A stretch of DNA of 64,000 nt from assembly GCF_903893715.1 (NCBI RefSeq), contig NZ_CAITNG010000004.1:43645-107644 (forward strand). The letters are read 5' to 3'. The position numbers and the translations under genes are program-made. The DNA is from an uncultured Mucilaginibacter sp. GTDB lineage: Bacteria; Bacteroidota; Bacteroidia; Sphingobacteriales; Sphingobacteriaceae. Below, in pieces: positions 8,971-17,491 of the stretch (position 1 is its first letter; each line of letters begins with the position of its first letter). Under the pieces are notes generated by a model, which saw only the letters and a list, made by a program, of their open reading frames with translations, searched no databases and was not told where the DNA came from.

Positions 8971-10347
8971 ATGACTAATGAACTAAAGGACCACGCTGAA
9001 TTAGCGGAGATATTTAACAAAGACGAGGAACGGGTTGACTGGCACGATGAGACGTTGTGGTGGATACGTGCCAAACGCGACAAATCGGTGCACCAGATAC
9101 CGGAGTGGGAGGCTTTGCGCGAAACTGCATCGCAGATAAAGAATAATGTGCTGTCGAATTTGGATAAGTATCTGGTGCAATTTGAGGCCAATGCCAAAGC
9201 CAATGGCATCATTATCCATTGGGCGGCCGATGGCAAGGAGCATAACAAAATTGTGCACGATATTTTGACGCAACACGGTGTAAACCGGATGGTGAAAAGC
9301 AAATCGATGCTGACAGAAGAGCTGCACCTGAACGAATATTTGATGGAGAATGGCATTGATGTGATCGACTCGGACCTGGGCGAACGCATTGTTCAGTTAG
9401 CTAAAGAACCGCCAAGCCATATTGTGTTGCCCTGCATCCATAAAAAGAAAGAAGAGATAGGCGAGTTGTTCCACCAATATTTGGGTACACCGGCAGGCAA
9501 CGCCGACCCGCAGTTTTTGACCGAGACCGCGCGCCATCACCTGCGCGAGACCTTTTTGACCCGCAAGGTGGCCTTGACCGGCGTAAACTTCGCGATAGCT
9601 GAAACAGGCGAATTTGTAGTGTGTACGAACGAGGGCAATGCCGATATGGGCGCGCACCTGGCCGATGTTCATATTGCCAGTATGGGTTTTGAGAAAATCA
9701 TCCCCGAAAGGAAGCATTTGGGGGTATTTTTACGATTGTTGACGCGCAGCGCTACCGGCCAACCCATCACCACCTATAGCAGCCACTTTAGCAAACCACG
9801 CGAAGGCGAGGAAATGCACATTATTATTGTAGATAACGGGCGCAGTGTTCAATTGGGACGTGAAGAGTTTAGGAACTCGCTGAAATGCATACGCTGCGGG
9901 GCTTGTATGAATACTTGTCCGGTATATAGACGCAGTGGCGGGCATAGTTACCATAATGCGATATCGGGGCCTATAGGGGCTATATTGGCGCCTAACCTGG
10001 ATATGGAAAAATATGCCGACCTGCCCTTTGCCTCTACCCTTTGCGGATCGTGCAGTAATGTGTGCCCGGTGAAGATTGACATACACGATCAGTTATACAA
10101 ATGGCGCCAGGTTATCGTTAAAAACGGTTATGCCACCACGGCCAAAAAAGCGGGGATGCAGGTGATGACCTTTACGCTATCGAACCCGGCAGTTTACCAT
10201 ACCGGTGGCAAAATTGGCCGCTGGGTAATGAAACACGCACCTTTTGCCGTGAACAATAAACTAAACCCCTGGTACAAACATCGGGATATGCCGACGCCGC
10301 CTAAGGAATCGTTTGGGGAGTGGTATGCGAAGAACAGGAAGGGTTGA
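8971..10347 (+). CDS. lutB: LutB-like LUD-domain iron-sulphur protein
   Basis: 458 residues of the LutB/YkgF family. An N-terminal LUD domain (about 60-290, with VALTGVNFAIAETGEFV and CTNEGNADM) is followed by two 4Fe-4S motifs, CIRCGACMNTCPVYRR at about 306 and CGSCSNVCPVKI at about 358. With LutA it should oxidise L-lactate to pyruvate in the cytoplasm. Normally a separate LUD protein, LutC, completes the set; the next gene here is tspO on the other strand, so lutC must lie elsewhere or be absent. The ATG at 8971 starts a typical N-terminus. Confidence 0.88.
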   Translation: MTNELKDHAELAEIFNKDEERVDWHDETLWWIRAKRDKSVHQIPEWEALRETASQIKNNVLSNLDKYLVQFEANAKANGIIIHWAADGKEHNKIVHDILTQHGVNRMVKSKSMLTEELHLNEYLMENGIDVIDSDLGERIVQLAKEPPSHIVLPCIHKKKEEIGELFHQYLGTPAGNADPQFLTETARHHLRETFLTRKVALTGVNFAIAETGEFVVCTNEGNADMGAHLADVHIASMGFEKIIPERKHLGVFLRLLTRSATGQPITTYSSHFSKPREGEEMHIIIVDNGRSVQLGREEFRNSLKCIRCGACMNTCPVYRRSGGHSYHNAISGPIGAILAPNLDMEKYADLPFASTLCGSCSNVCPVKIDIHDQLYKWRQVIVKNGYATTAKKAGMQVMTFTLSNPAVYHTGGKIGRWVMKHAPFAVNNKLNPWYKHRDMPTPPKESFGEWYAKNRKG

Positions 10348-10353
10348 TTTCGG

Positions 10354-10388
10354 AAGTCGGATGTCAGAGGTCTGACTTCAGAGGTCGG
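10354..10388. repeat. Heptad tandem array downstream of lutB
   Basis: Five contiguous 7-bp units AAGTCGG, ATGTCAG, AGGTCTG, ACTTCAG, AGGTCGG, starting 6 bp after the lutB stop. The 7-bp period matches arrays elsewhere in the window but the unit is different. Confidence 0.7.
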
Positions 10389-10553
10389 ATTGGTGGTTGG
10401 GTTGAAGTTTTAATTTGAGCGTTTTTGGAACGTGCGTATGTGCGCAGTGGGCTGTAGTCGGAGAAACAGGCGTAGACTTACGTGAATCGCGTCAACGGAT
10501 AGCTCGGCATAACGCATAGACAGCCACGGCACGCGTGCGCCAGCACGGAGGGG

Positions 10554-11039
10554 TTATTTGTTTAGTACGTAAATACTAAAATTTAATAGCGTGGCAAAAC
10601 TAACCCATGCCAAATAGGGCACCAATAACCAAGCCGCCGCTTTGCTTATTTTGCCAAATGCCACTATGTTGATGATAATGCAAACCAAAAGCGCCATAAT
10701 AACTGCTAATGCCGCCCCTATTTGGTGCATACCAAAAAACACAATGGACCAGGAAAAATTCAATACCAACTGAAGCACATAAATGCGACAGGCAGTTGTA
10801 AAGTGTGCAGCCTGTTGCCTGCGCTGCCATACCAAGGCGGCTGCAATGCCTATAGCGATGTAAAGCGCTGTCCATACCGGACCAAAAAGCCAGTTGGGCG
10901 GGTTAAATGATGGTTTGTGCAAGTAAATATACCAGCTGCTGATTTGTGATATCGTAAAAAAGCTGGCCACCCCACCTATGGCTAAGGTTATACCTATACT
11001 AATTATGAACGGGACGTTATCAGAACCAGACTTTTGCAT
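10554..11039 (-). CDS. tspO: TspO/MBR family tryptophan-rich sensory protein
   Basis: 161 residues with five hydrophobic helices and the family's Trp/Pro-rich loops (WYIYLHKPSFNPPNWLFGPV, then WTALYIAIGIAAALVW, then LNFSWSIVFFG). TspO proteins bind porphyrins/tetrapyrroles and cholesterol-like ligands in the outer or inner membrane and are linked to stress and porphyrin handling. Length is normal. It is monocistronic. A box matching the Bacteroidota -7 consensus (TAACTTTG on the minus strand, 11068-11075) lies 29 bp before the ATG. Confidence 0.93.
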   Translation of the reverse strand: MQKSGSDNVPFIISIGITLAIGGVASFFTISQISSWYIYLHKPSFNPPNWLFGPVWTALYIAIGIAAALVWQRRQQAAHFTTACRIYVLQLVLNFSWSIVFFGMHQIGAALAVIMALLVCIIINIVAFGKISKAAAWLLVPYLAWVSFATLLNFSIYVLNK

Positions 11040-11067
11040 GTTACTTTGTTTTAGGGTTTAACCGGCA

Positions 11068-11075
11068 CAAAGTTA
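11068..11075 (-). promoter_or_regulatory. Probable -7 box of tspO
   Basis: TAACTTTG on the minus strand fits TAnnTTTG, the Bacteroidota -7 consensus, and would give a leader of about 25 nt before the tspO start at 11039. Confidence 0.5.
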
Positions 11076-11152
11076 GATTGTTTTGTCTAAGTAAGTTAAA
11101 GCCGGGTTAGCTTTGACAACTTTGGAAAGTTGTCAAAGGTTTGCGAGCATCG

Positions 11153-13184
11153 TTACTTTTTGGTAGTTATTATCAGTACACCGTTTTTCCCTTTATCACC
11201 ATATTGGACTTTGGCAGGCTGTCCGCTTAAATTGTCGATGCTTTGTATTTGTTGGAGCGAAAGCTTTTTTAGTTGCTTTGGTGTTGCTTCTTTGCCATCG
11301 ATGATGATCAGTTTATCGGTAAAGTTTATCGGGCCTGCTGATAAACTATTACGAGGAAAAGTGTAAACTTTGTTAACACTAAGTCCGGTCAATGGTGAAG
11401 CACGATGCAAGGTCTTAGTTAAGCCATATACCGGCCTGTTATCTTTGACCCCAACTACACCCAAGCCATATACTGTATCTATCCTTGTTACGCTTCCGTC
11501 AGCATTTACAGTTAGCCCCCTCTTCGCCGCCAATAACGAATCCGTCCTTAATATTGTGCCATCGGCTTTAACTATAAGCCTACTCATCGCACGCACCAAT
11601 GAATCCCGGTTGTGCTGAGTTACGCGTATGGTATGTCCGTCGACAAAAACCCTTTTAATGCCATATAGTGAGTCTGATTTTATCATGTAATCTAAGGACC
11701 CTGGCGCTCCGGTTCTCCATACGGTATCACCATTTATCCTGACATTGATTATTTTTTTCCCGCTAACGGTAATATCACTTAATTCGGAAGTATTAACATT
11801 AAGTGTAAGCGGTTGAATAGTCATGCCGTTAACTTTAACGCTGGTTACCCCTATTGGCTTGCCCACCGCCCAAACTGAGTTGTTAAGGGTATTAAGCACC
11901 ATTACGCCGAACTGTTTGCGCATTTTTTCGTTCAGGGCAGTTACTGCTTCCGAATTTTCATTGCCCTTGGTTACTACCGATATGTAACCGGCCTTTTCCG
12001 GGTCATCCGTTTTAGCTTTGCTATCGCGATAGACTATCATTTTGGCTATGTCTTCGGGGTTTATATTGGCCAAACCTTTTTGGTCTGCTTTTACCCCGTT
12101 AATGTAGAGCGGCAAGTCGGGCTGGTTCTTTTTTACCGTATCGATAAGTGTAAGCAAAGCCTGATGCGATGTATCGGGTTGAATGGAATACCCGCTAACC
12201 GCATTTAGCAAGGGGGCATCTTTGTGTACCGGAGAAGCATTCATGCTCATTTTACTTACCTCGAGCTTTAGCGCATTTAACATTTTTACGCCGCCTTTTT
12301 TAACGCTATTTAGTTCTGCTTTCGAAACAGTGAAAACCAACAGCAGCGCTATAACGGCGGGAACCAACAACATATAGCGCGACAAGTTTATAGCAGAAGA
12401 TCTTTTAGCATTCATCATGATGATCCGTTTTTTAATGGTTGATAAATTAAAGTGGTTTACCAGGCCTTGCGGCGATGTGGGGAAGATGACGTTCAACAAG
12501 CTGTATTGGTATTGCCTGCTATCGATACCGTTACGCAATATTTTACGGTCGGTAATAAACTCGATGTTTTCGCGCACGGCGCGCTTCATCAACCATACGC
12601 CGGGGTTAAACCAGTAGAATATGGTGCTTAGTTCGGCCAGCAATATATCCAGGGTATGCCATTCGTTTACGTGTACCTGTTCGTGCAATAAAATGGCTTT
12701 GATATCGCCCGGAGGGTGGTTGGCCGGATTGATGAAGATGCTTTTCCAGAAAGAAAATGGGCCGGAATCGCCATCGATAACGCGTACCTGATGGTTGTGA
12801 ATGTTTGCCGGGGTTGATTTGCGGTACATTTTGTACAGCGAAAACAATTGCATCAACAGGCGCATGGCCAGCAGGGCCGCCCCTACCCAAAACACCACTT
12901 CTATCCAATACCAATAATCGGGGGGGGGCTATGGGCTTAACCACCTGTACCACGGGTGTTTCTAGGTTGAGTATCACCTGTACGGGTTGTGCAATCTGCT
13001 CGTGCCGTTGTGCAAAGCCATCGAGGTTGATGAGCGGATAAACCGAAGCGAACAAAATTGCCGCAATTAAGTAAACGCGGTTGAGCGTGTAAAAAGTAAG
13101 ATGCCTCAGCACCGCGTAATAACCCGCGCAAAACAGTAACAGCGCGATATTTACTTTCAGTAAAAAAACGAATAAAGCTGGCAT
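11153..13184 (-). pseudogene. BlaR1-type M56 metallopeptidase, frameshifted in a C9 tract
   Basis: Two overlapping frames make one protein of about 677 residues. The first (from 13184) has the N-terminal membrane helices; it is out of frame after a run of nine C (G on the plus strand, 12920-12928) in ...KPIAPP. Removing one C restores KPIAPPDYWYWIEVVFWVG and continues into the second frame, which has the M56 zinc motif HEQVH (about 12671-12685), the LSTIFYWFNPGVWLMKRA segment, and a long exported tail. The tail ends in KLIIIDGKEATP...YGDKGKNGVLIITTK, which looks like a TonB-receptor plug fragment. Family members sense a signal and cleave the BlaI repressor; blaI lies 11 bp upstream. The frameshift may be real (phase-variable) or a sequencing error. 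Confidence 0.82.
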
Positions 13185-13195
13185 GGTTTTAGGTT

Positions 13196-13552
13196 TTAAG
13201 GTTTTTCGATGAGTTTGATGATCTCCTGCAGTTCGGCCGCGCTTATCTTTTTCTCGTTGGCAAAAAAGGTAACGAGGTCTTTATAGGAGTTTTGGAAATA
13301 GTCGTTCACAAAACCGCTCATAAACTGCTTTTTGTATTCTTCTTCTTTTATTACCGGCGCGTAGCGGTACGTATTGCCAATTTTTTCGCTGCTTAAAAAG
13401 CCTTTGCGCTCGAGGTTTTTTATGGTTGATGCCAGGGTAGTGTAGGGCGGCTTGGGCTCGTTCAATATTTCGAGGAAATCTTTGATAAAACCTTTACCGT
13501 TTTGCCATACAGCCTGCATGGCTTCTTCTTCCTGTATTGATAATTTTTCCAT
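13196..13552 (-). CDS. BlaI/MecI/CopY-family transcriptional repressor
   Basis: 118 residues with a winged helix (EEEAMQAVWQNGKGFIKDFL; YTTLASTIKNLERKGFL; KIGNTYRYAPVI) and a helical dimerisation tail. Family repressors bind dyads as dimers and are inactivated by cleavage by their BlaR1/MecR1 partner, encoded directly downstream. The start is ATG at 13552. Two TACGA/TCGTA dyads directly upstream suggest autoregulation. In Bacteroidota such pairs often control functions other than beta-lactam resistance; no beta-lactamase is nearby. Confidence 0.92.
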   Translation of the reverse strand: MEKLSIQEEEAMQAVWQNGKGFIKDFLEILNEPKPPYTTLASTIKNLERKGFLSSEKIGNTYRYAPVIKEEEYKKQFMSGFVNDYFQNSYKDLVTFFANEKKISAAELQEIIKLIEKP

Positions 13553-13557
13553 TTCAA

Positions 13558-13592
13558 TTACGATTATTTCGTAAATCTACGAACAATTCGTA
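13558..13592 (-). promoter_or_regulatory. Probable BlaI operator: two adjacent dyads
   Basis: Two inverted repeats lie directly before the blaI start: TTACGATTATTTCGTAA (13558-13574) and TACGAACAATTCGTA (13578-13592). Both have TACGA/TCGTA half sites, and on the minus strand a TAGATTTA-like -7 box lies between them. Placement and symmetry fit repressor binding over the promoter of the blaI-blaR1 operon. Operator identity is inferred. Confidence 0.6.
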
Positions 13593-14205
13593 ATTATCCA
13601 AATTATTTAACAGATTTTAACGTAATAAATTTGTGAGCAGTTAGCAAAGCGCTTATAGCGGGGCGCATAGCGCTAAGAAGAGAAAGTTTATATGCACGCT
13701 TACTGGTCGAAGGTTGCACCTCCGTCCTAAAATGTTTTAACCTTTCAGCTTAAAGCGCAAGCAGAATACGTGCTACATTTTAGGACGATTTATACTGTCG
13801 CTAAACTTCGACCGGGGTTTGGCTTCATATATAGCGATGGGTTTGAAACCCATCGCTATGGAAAAATCTTTTGTTTTTATATCACTTATGTTATTTTTGT
13901 AATAATAAATTATTCTTTGTATATTGCAGATAATTTGCGAGAAAACACCTTTTTGTGCTTGTTAACGCTGTTGAGGCGTTGGGCGTGGCTGTGATTTAGG
14001 GTAGCCCCTACGGGGCAAAAAACGTCTTTTTTTATTTTGCTACAAACAGGTAGCCCCTGGCGGAGCATTTTAATGGCGGGTTTGTCGCGCGGTTGACTCA
14101 CTCCGGCTGCACTGCGCTGGCCGACCCTCTCTTCCGCGGCGCGGTAAAGAGGGTGTAAAAAAGGTGGCGGCCTTTTGATTGAAATTTTAAACCAACGATT
14201 GATAT
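13593..14205. other. 613-bp intergenic region with inverted repeats
   Basis: There is no credible gene. It holds a 12-bp inverted repeat (gtcctaaaatgt 13724-13735, acattttaggac 13775-13786), and a near-perfect hairpin at 13831-13859 (stem atagcgatgggttt) whose core recurs at 42516-42544 and 42557-42580. The stretch 13990-14170 is GC-richer and looks like degenerate repeat sequence. Confidence 0.5.
13831..13859. repeat. Palindromic repeat (gcgatgggt family)
   Basis: A 14-bp perfect stem around a single G. The same gcgatgggt...acccatcgc core forms hairpins at 42516-42544 and 42557-42580, about 29 kb away. Confidence 0.65.
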
Positions 14206-15054
14206 ATGAAAACGATTGACGCATTTACACTAACACCTAAACAACAACGCTTTTGCGATGAGTATTTGATGGATATGAACGCCACCCTCGCTGCCTTGCG
14301 GGCGGGATACACGCAGGCCACCGCCATGAACGGGCAATTGATGGAAATGCCCAAGATACAGGCTTATTTGAAGGAGCGGACGGCGGAGGCGAGTAAGAAA
14401 CTGCAGGTGAGCCATGAAACGCTTTTGGGCGAACTGATGAAGGTTGCTTTTGCCAATATGGGCGACTATTTTGGGGATGACGGCAAGATAATGCCTATGA
14501 ACGATATTGCGGATGATAAAAAAAGCGCGATATGGAGTTTGAAGGTGAGCGAGGGGAAATATGGTACTACGGTACAACTACGACTACACAACAAACTGGC
14601 GGCTTTGGAAAAGATTGCCAAGCACATTAAGTTTTATGAGGTGGAGCAAAAGCAACCGGAACCACAGGAGGCCGTTTATGTGGACAAAGGAGACCTGAAC
14701 GATGATGACCGCTTTGAGGATGATAGCATTGACGCACTGGACAAGGATTTATACGAAAAAAAGGTAAAGCTTGAAACGCTGCAAAGGGAATTGTACTTAA
14801 AGGAACGGGATTTAAAGCAGCGGGAGGCGGATTTGGCGATGAGGGAAATGGGTATTCAGACCGCCTTAGCAAATGCTGCGGCAGTTGAAACGGCTGAAAA
14901 GGTTGAAACGGCAAAAACGGAAAGCGCGCCGACCAATACCTTTAGTAACCCGGGGTTGAGCGGCAGGAAGTTGAGCAATGAGGTGATGAAAGAACGCCGC
15001 CAGCAGTATTTGAACAGTTTGCCGCCTAAACCCGGGCAGAAGGTGTTCTTTTAA
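14206..15054 (+). CDS. Orphan phage terminase small subunit-like protein
   Basis: 282 residues. The N-terminal 140 residues match the terminase small subunit (Terminase_2) pattern: LTPKQQRFCDEYLMDMNAT, AALRAGYTQATAMNGQLM, then KIQAYLKERTAEASKKLQVS and ...NKLAALEKIAKHI. In phages this protein recognises DNA for packaging. The second half is a charged coiled coil (about 170-230, RELYLKERDLKQREADLAMRE) and a short basic tail. No large terminase, portal, capsid or integrase gene is near, so it is an orphan. A fragment resembling its AMREMGIQTALANA segment recurs just downstream. It may be a phage remnant or a domesticated DNA-binding protein. Confidence 0.8.
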   Translation: MKTIDAFTLTPKQQRFCDEYLMDMNATLAALRAGYTQATAMNGQLMEMPKIQAYLKERTAEASKKLQVSHETLLGELMKVAFANMGDYFGDDGKIMPMNDIADDKKSAIWSLKVSEGKYGTTVQLRLHNKLAALEKIAKHIKFYEVEQKQPEPQEAVYVDKGDLNDDDRFEDDSIDALDKDLYEKKVKLETLQRELYLKERDLKQREADLAMREMGIQTALANAAAVETAEKVETAKTESAPTNTFSNPGLSGRKLSNEVMKERRQQYLNSLPPKPGQKVFF

Positions 15055-15538
15055 ACAAAGCGCATGGCGCGTGGCGCAAAGCGTTTTGAATAACTTGTGG
15101 CGGATTTGAATTTTATGTGGCGTTTGTTATTTGGGGGATTGGAAATCCCCTGCCTTTGGGTCGAGGATTGGAAATCCCGATCAACGATTGGAAGCGGCTT
15201 TAGCGATGAGAGAGATGGGTGTAAACAGAGCGCTTGCTGATGCCGGGCGTAACAATAAGAACGGGGCTGCTACGGTTGTTGGTGATCCCGATAGCTATCG
15301 GGACACCAGCAACGGCGGTTGGAAGATGTGGTGCGTTATGCAGGGTGCAAATATGGCTTTGAGAAGGTTTCTCCTCGTACCTCGTTCGAAATGACAAGGT
15401 AGGTGAGTTTAAGTTTTGAAACACCCATATTTACCCATAGGGTTTGGTCATTGCGTCAATTGTTCATTGTGTTTGTAACGGGGTTAAAATCGCTTAGAGA
15501 TTGCTCTATGCCTCGCCATGACGTTGTTACAGGCATAT
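15055..15538. other. 484-bp repeat-rich spacer with a terminase-like fragment
   Basis: No intact gene. Two gattggaaatccc copies (15138-15150 and near 15166) and a third partial copy lie just before a fragment at 15188-15243 whose translation, ALAMREMGVNRALADA, mirrors the terminase-like protein's LAMREMGIQTALANA. Further on are a perfect palindrome cccgatagctatcggg (15286-15301), two AGATTGC/ATGAC repeats (about 15365-15396 and 15496-15524), and an acacccatatttacccat copy (15420-15437) found again at 34560 and 34662. Confidence 0.6.
15188..15243 (+). pseudogene. Fragment of a second terminase-small-subunit C-terminal region
   Basis: The translation ALAMREMGVNRALADA matches the segment LAMREMGIQTALANA of the intact upstream gene in 11 of 15 aligned positions. 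It has no start and no continuation in the family, so it looks like the relic of another copy or of a partial duplication. Confidence 0.5.
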
Positions 15539-16267
15539 TTAAATATTCCCCCAGCCGCTGGCGAGTACATCGGCCAGGTGCATGGTTTGGAGCGGGATGT
15601 TGTTTTTGTCGATATAGCTTTGCAGGTGCAACAGGCAGGATGAATCGGTAGAGATGATATAGTCGGCCCCGGCTTCGAGGGCGTACTCTACTTTTTGCTG
15701 GGCCATGGCACTGGATATGGCATCGAACTTTACCGCGAAGGTACCGCCAAAACCGCAGCAGGTTTCGTTGTGTTTCAGTTCGACCATTTCGAGACCCAAC
15801 ACTTTGGAAAGCAGCAGGCGTGGCTCTGCCTTTATTTTGCACTCGCGCAGGCCGGCGCAGCTATCGTGGTAAACGGCGCGGCCTTCCAACTCGGCGCCAA
15901 AGTAATCGCGGTTGATGACGTTGACGAGGAAGTCGGACAGTTCGTGGATATTGCCTTGAATGGCCCGGCATTTATTATGGACGGTGGTATTGGTAAAGAG
16001 GTCGTTATAGTAGTTTTTTACCATGCCGGTGCATGAGGCCGATGGCGAAACGATGTAGTGGTCTTCGGAAAAATCGTTGAGAAATTTGCTGCCGGTTTCT
16101 TTGGCCTCATCCCAAAAGCCGGCGTTAAATGCGGGTTGCCCGCAGCAGGTTTGATTGGGATTGTATTCGACAGTGCAGCCCGCTTTTTCTAAAACCTTAG
16201 CCGTGTTGAAAGCTGTTTGCGGAAAAAGCTGGTCGATAAAACAGGGTATAAACAACTCGATCTTCAT
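15539..16267 (-). CDS. Second LutA-like (Fe-S)-binding protein
   Basis: 242 residues with both CCG motifs, CCGQPAFNAGF (about 42) and CCGFGGTFAVKFD (about 179), and HDSCAGLRECKI between them. It is a paralogue of the protein at 8163-8900 (shared N-terminus IPCFIDQLFP versus IPCYVDQFYP). It is not next to a lutB or lutC gene. It may be an alternative LutA for another LutB/LutC set, or the CCG subunit of a different oxidase such as a glycolate-oxidase-type complex. It begins at ATG 16267. Confidence 0.82.
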   Translation of the reverse strand: MKIELFIPCFIDQLFPQTAFNTAKVLEKAGCTVEYNPNQTCCGQPAFNAGFWDEAKETGSKFLNDFSEDHYIVSPSASCTGMVKNYYNDLFTNTTVHNKCRAIQGNIHELSDFLVNVINRDYFGAELEGRAVYHDSCAGLRECKIKAEPRLLLSKVLGLEMVELKHNETCCGFGGTFAVKFDAISSAMAQQKVEYALEAGADYIISTDSSCLLHLQSYIDKNNIPLQTMHLADVLASGWGNI

Positions 16268-16576
16268 GCAGGGGGATTATGCGACACTAATATCAGGAAA
16301 AATACAATTTTATCCGGTGATGGCAAAGTAAGCAATAAATCCATGTGGTTTGAAATAAATATTTTAAAATCCGGTTTTACATTTGTAGCGGCGGATGGTC
16401 TAAAAAACAAAAGGAAAAATGCTTTTATTTGTTGCGCACAGACAACGTGCGGACACACACTTAAGCTTTAACTTTTGGAAGGACAGTTTTTTTTGTTGTG
16501 TTATTTTTAATATTTTTAACACAAACTTTATATATTTTATCCATATTTAAAAATTGAACGATAAAATTGAAATAAA
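16268..16576. other. 309-bp intergenic region
   Basis: This AT-rich spacer lies between the second lutA-like gene and the zinc-ribbon gene. I see no gene, hairpin or repeat of note. Confidence 0.4.
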
Positions 16577-16867
16577 ATGCCCTGATCACAAAAAAACAGT
16601 TATCCGGAACGGAAAAAGGACCAGATTTGTCCGAGTTGCAAGCAAATATTGTTGAACGAACCTTATACAAACGACGCGAATAAGAAGATGAAAGAAAAAG
16701 AACGGATGAATATTGACCCGCTTTTTATCAAACCCAGCGATAATAATGCCGTGGCGAGGGTAAAATTAGTGTTACAGTATTTTAAGGCTTTGGCATCGTA
16801 TGTTCAAATTGCTTTTTTTGTATTTATAACTTTTATATTATTTATAGTTGGTATCTTTGCAGCATAA
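16577..16867 (+). pseudogene. Small zinc-ribbon membrane protein with disrupted N-terminus
   Basis: The intact part (from TTG 16649) ends in one hydrophobic helix (VQIAFFVFITFILFIVGIFAA). Reading upstream in the same frame gives CPSCKQILLNEP, half of a zinc ribbon, but this frame meets TGA at the third codon after ATG 16577. The other half of the expected ribbon leader, KKQLSGTEKGPDL, is readable one frame over between the two. The simplest reading is an ancestral protein of about 97 residues that has lost one base near 16590 and two near 16627. The alternative is a 72-residue protein starting at TTG 16649. Function unknown. Confidence 0.45.
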
Positions 16868-16919
16868 AAATTTTCTCCCTAATTAAAGCAATAGCTTAAT
16901 ATTTAGCGCCTTTTACTTT

Positions 16920-17279
16920 TTGAAAACACTACTCAACCCATGGTTTATTTTAGGTTGTTTGGTTTGGTTAACTGTGTTTGTTTTACGGAAACTGCATTAC
17001 GCTATTCCGCATTATAGCAACAGCTACCTGACCGACCTGTTTGCCGTGCCTGTGATTGCTACCCTGGGGTTATGGTTTATGCGGACGGCGATAATAAAAA
17101 CGAACTTATACCGCCTATCGGCAGGGCAGGTATTGTTTATAGTAGCTTATCTGTCGTTGGTGTTTGAAGTGATTTTACCCCACTATTTTAAGCAATATAC
17201 GGCGGATTATATGGATGTGGTGATGTATGCTATTGGGGGTATATTTTTTTTCAAAATAATGAACAAGCCTGTCGTTTGA
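16920..17279 (+). CDS. Small integral membrane protein
   Basis: 119 residues with three to four hydrophobic helices (FILGCLVWLTVFVL; LFAVPVIATLGLWFM; QVLFIVAYLSLVFEVIL; MDVVMYAIGGIFFF). Similar short proteins occur in Bacteroidota without known function. The only start in the open stretch is TTG at 16920. It is 52 bp downstream of the zinc-ribbon gene on the same strand. I cannot assign a role. Confidence 0.6.
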   Translation: MKTLLNPWFILGCLVWLTVFVLRKLHYAIPHYSNSYLTDLFAVPVIATLGLWFMRTAIIKTNLYRLSAGQVLFIVAYLSLVFEVILPHYFKQYTADYMDVVMYAIGGIFFFKIMNKPVV

Positions 17280-17491
17280 TTTCCCTTTTTTGCAAAATAA
17301 CACGGTTAACTGTACTGTTTTGATGTCTACAACGCGTAAATTTTTTATTAAATACATCTATTAAACAAAAAAAATGTAATTTTAAAAATTAAAGATACAA
17401 TTGGCCCTTAGAAAGTTGCGGTTAAAATTTGATCTTTGATTTGAACTACCGTTCTAAATTTAAACATTGCATAACCGGCGCTTATCGAAAG

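Noticed and set aside
10389..10553. Possible structured RNA between lutB and tspO
   Set aside because: The sequence is GC-richer than the surroundings but I could not find a consistent stem set.
15131..15394. 87-residue open frame
   Set aside because: Only its ALAMREMGVNRALADA part resembles a real protein; the rest is translated repeats, so it is treated as a relic.
15055..15538. Possible CRISPR array from repeated gattggaaatccc
   Set aside because: Only two full copies, not regularly spaced, and no cas genes in the window.
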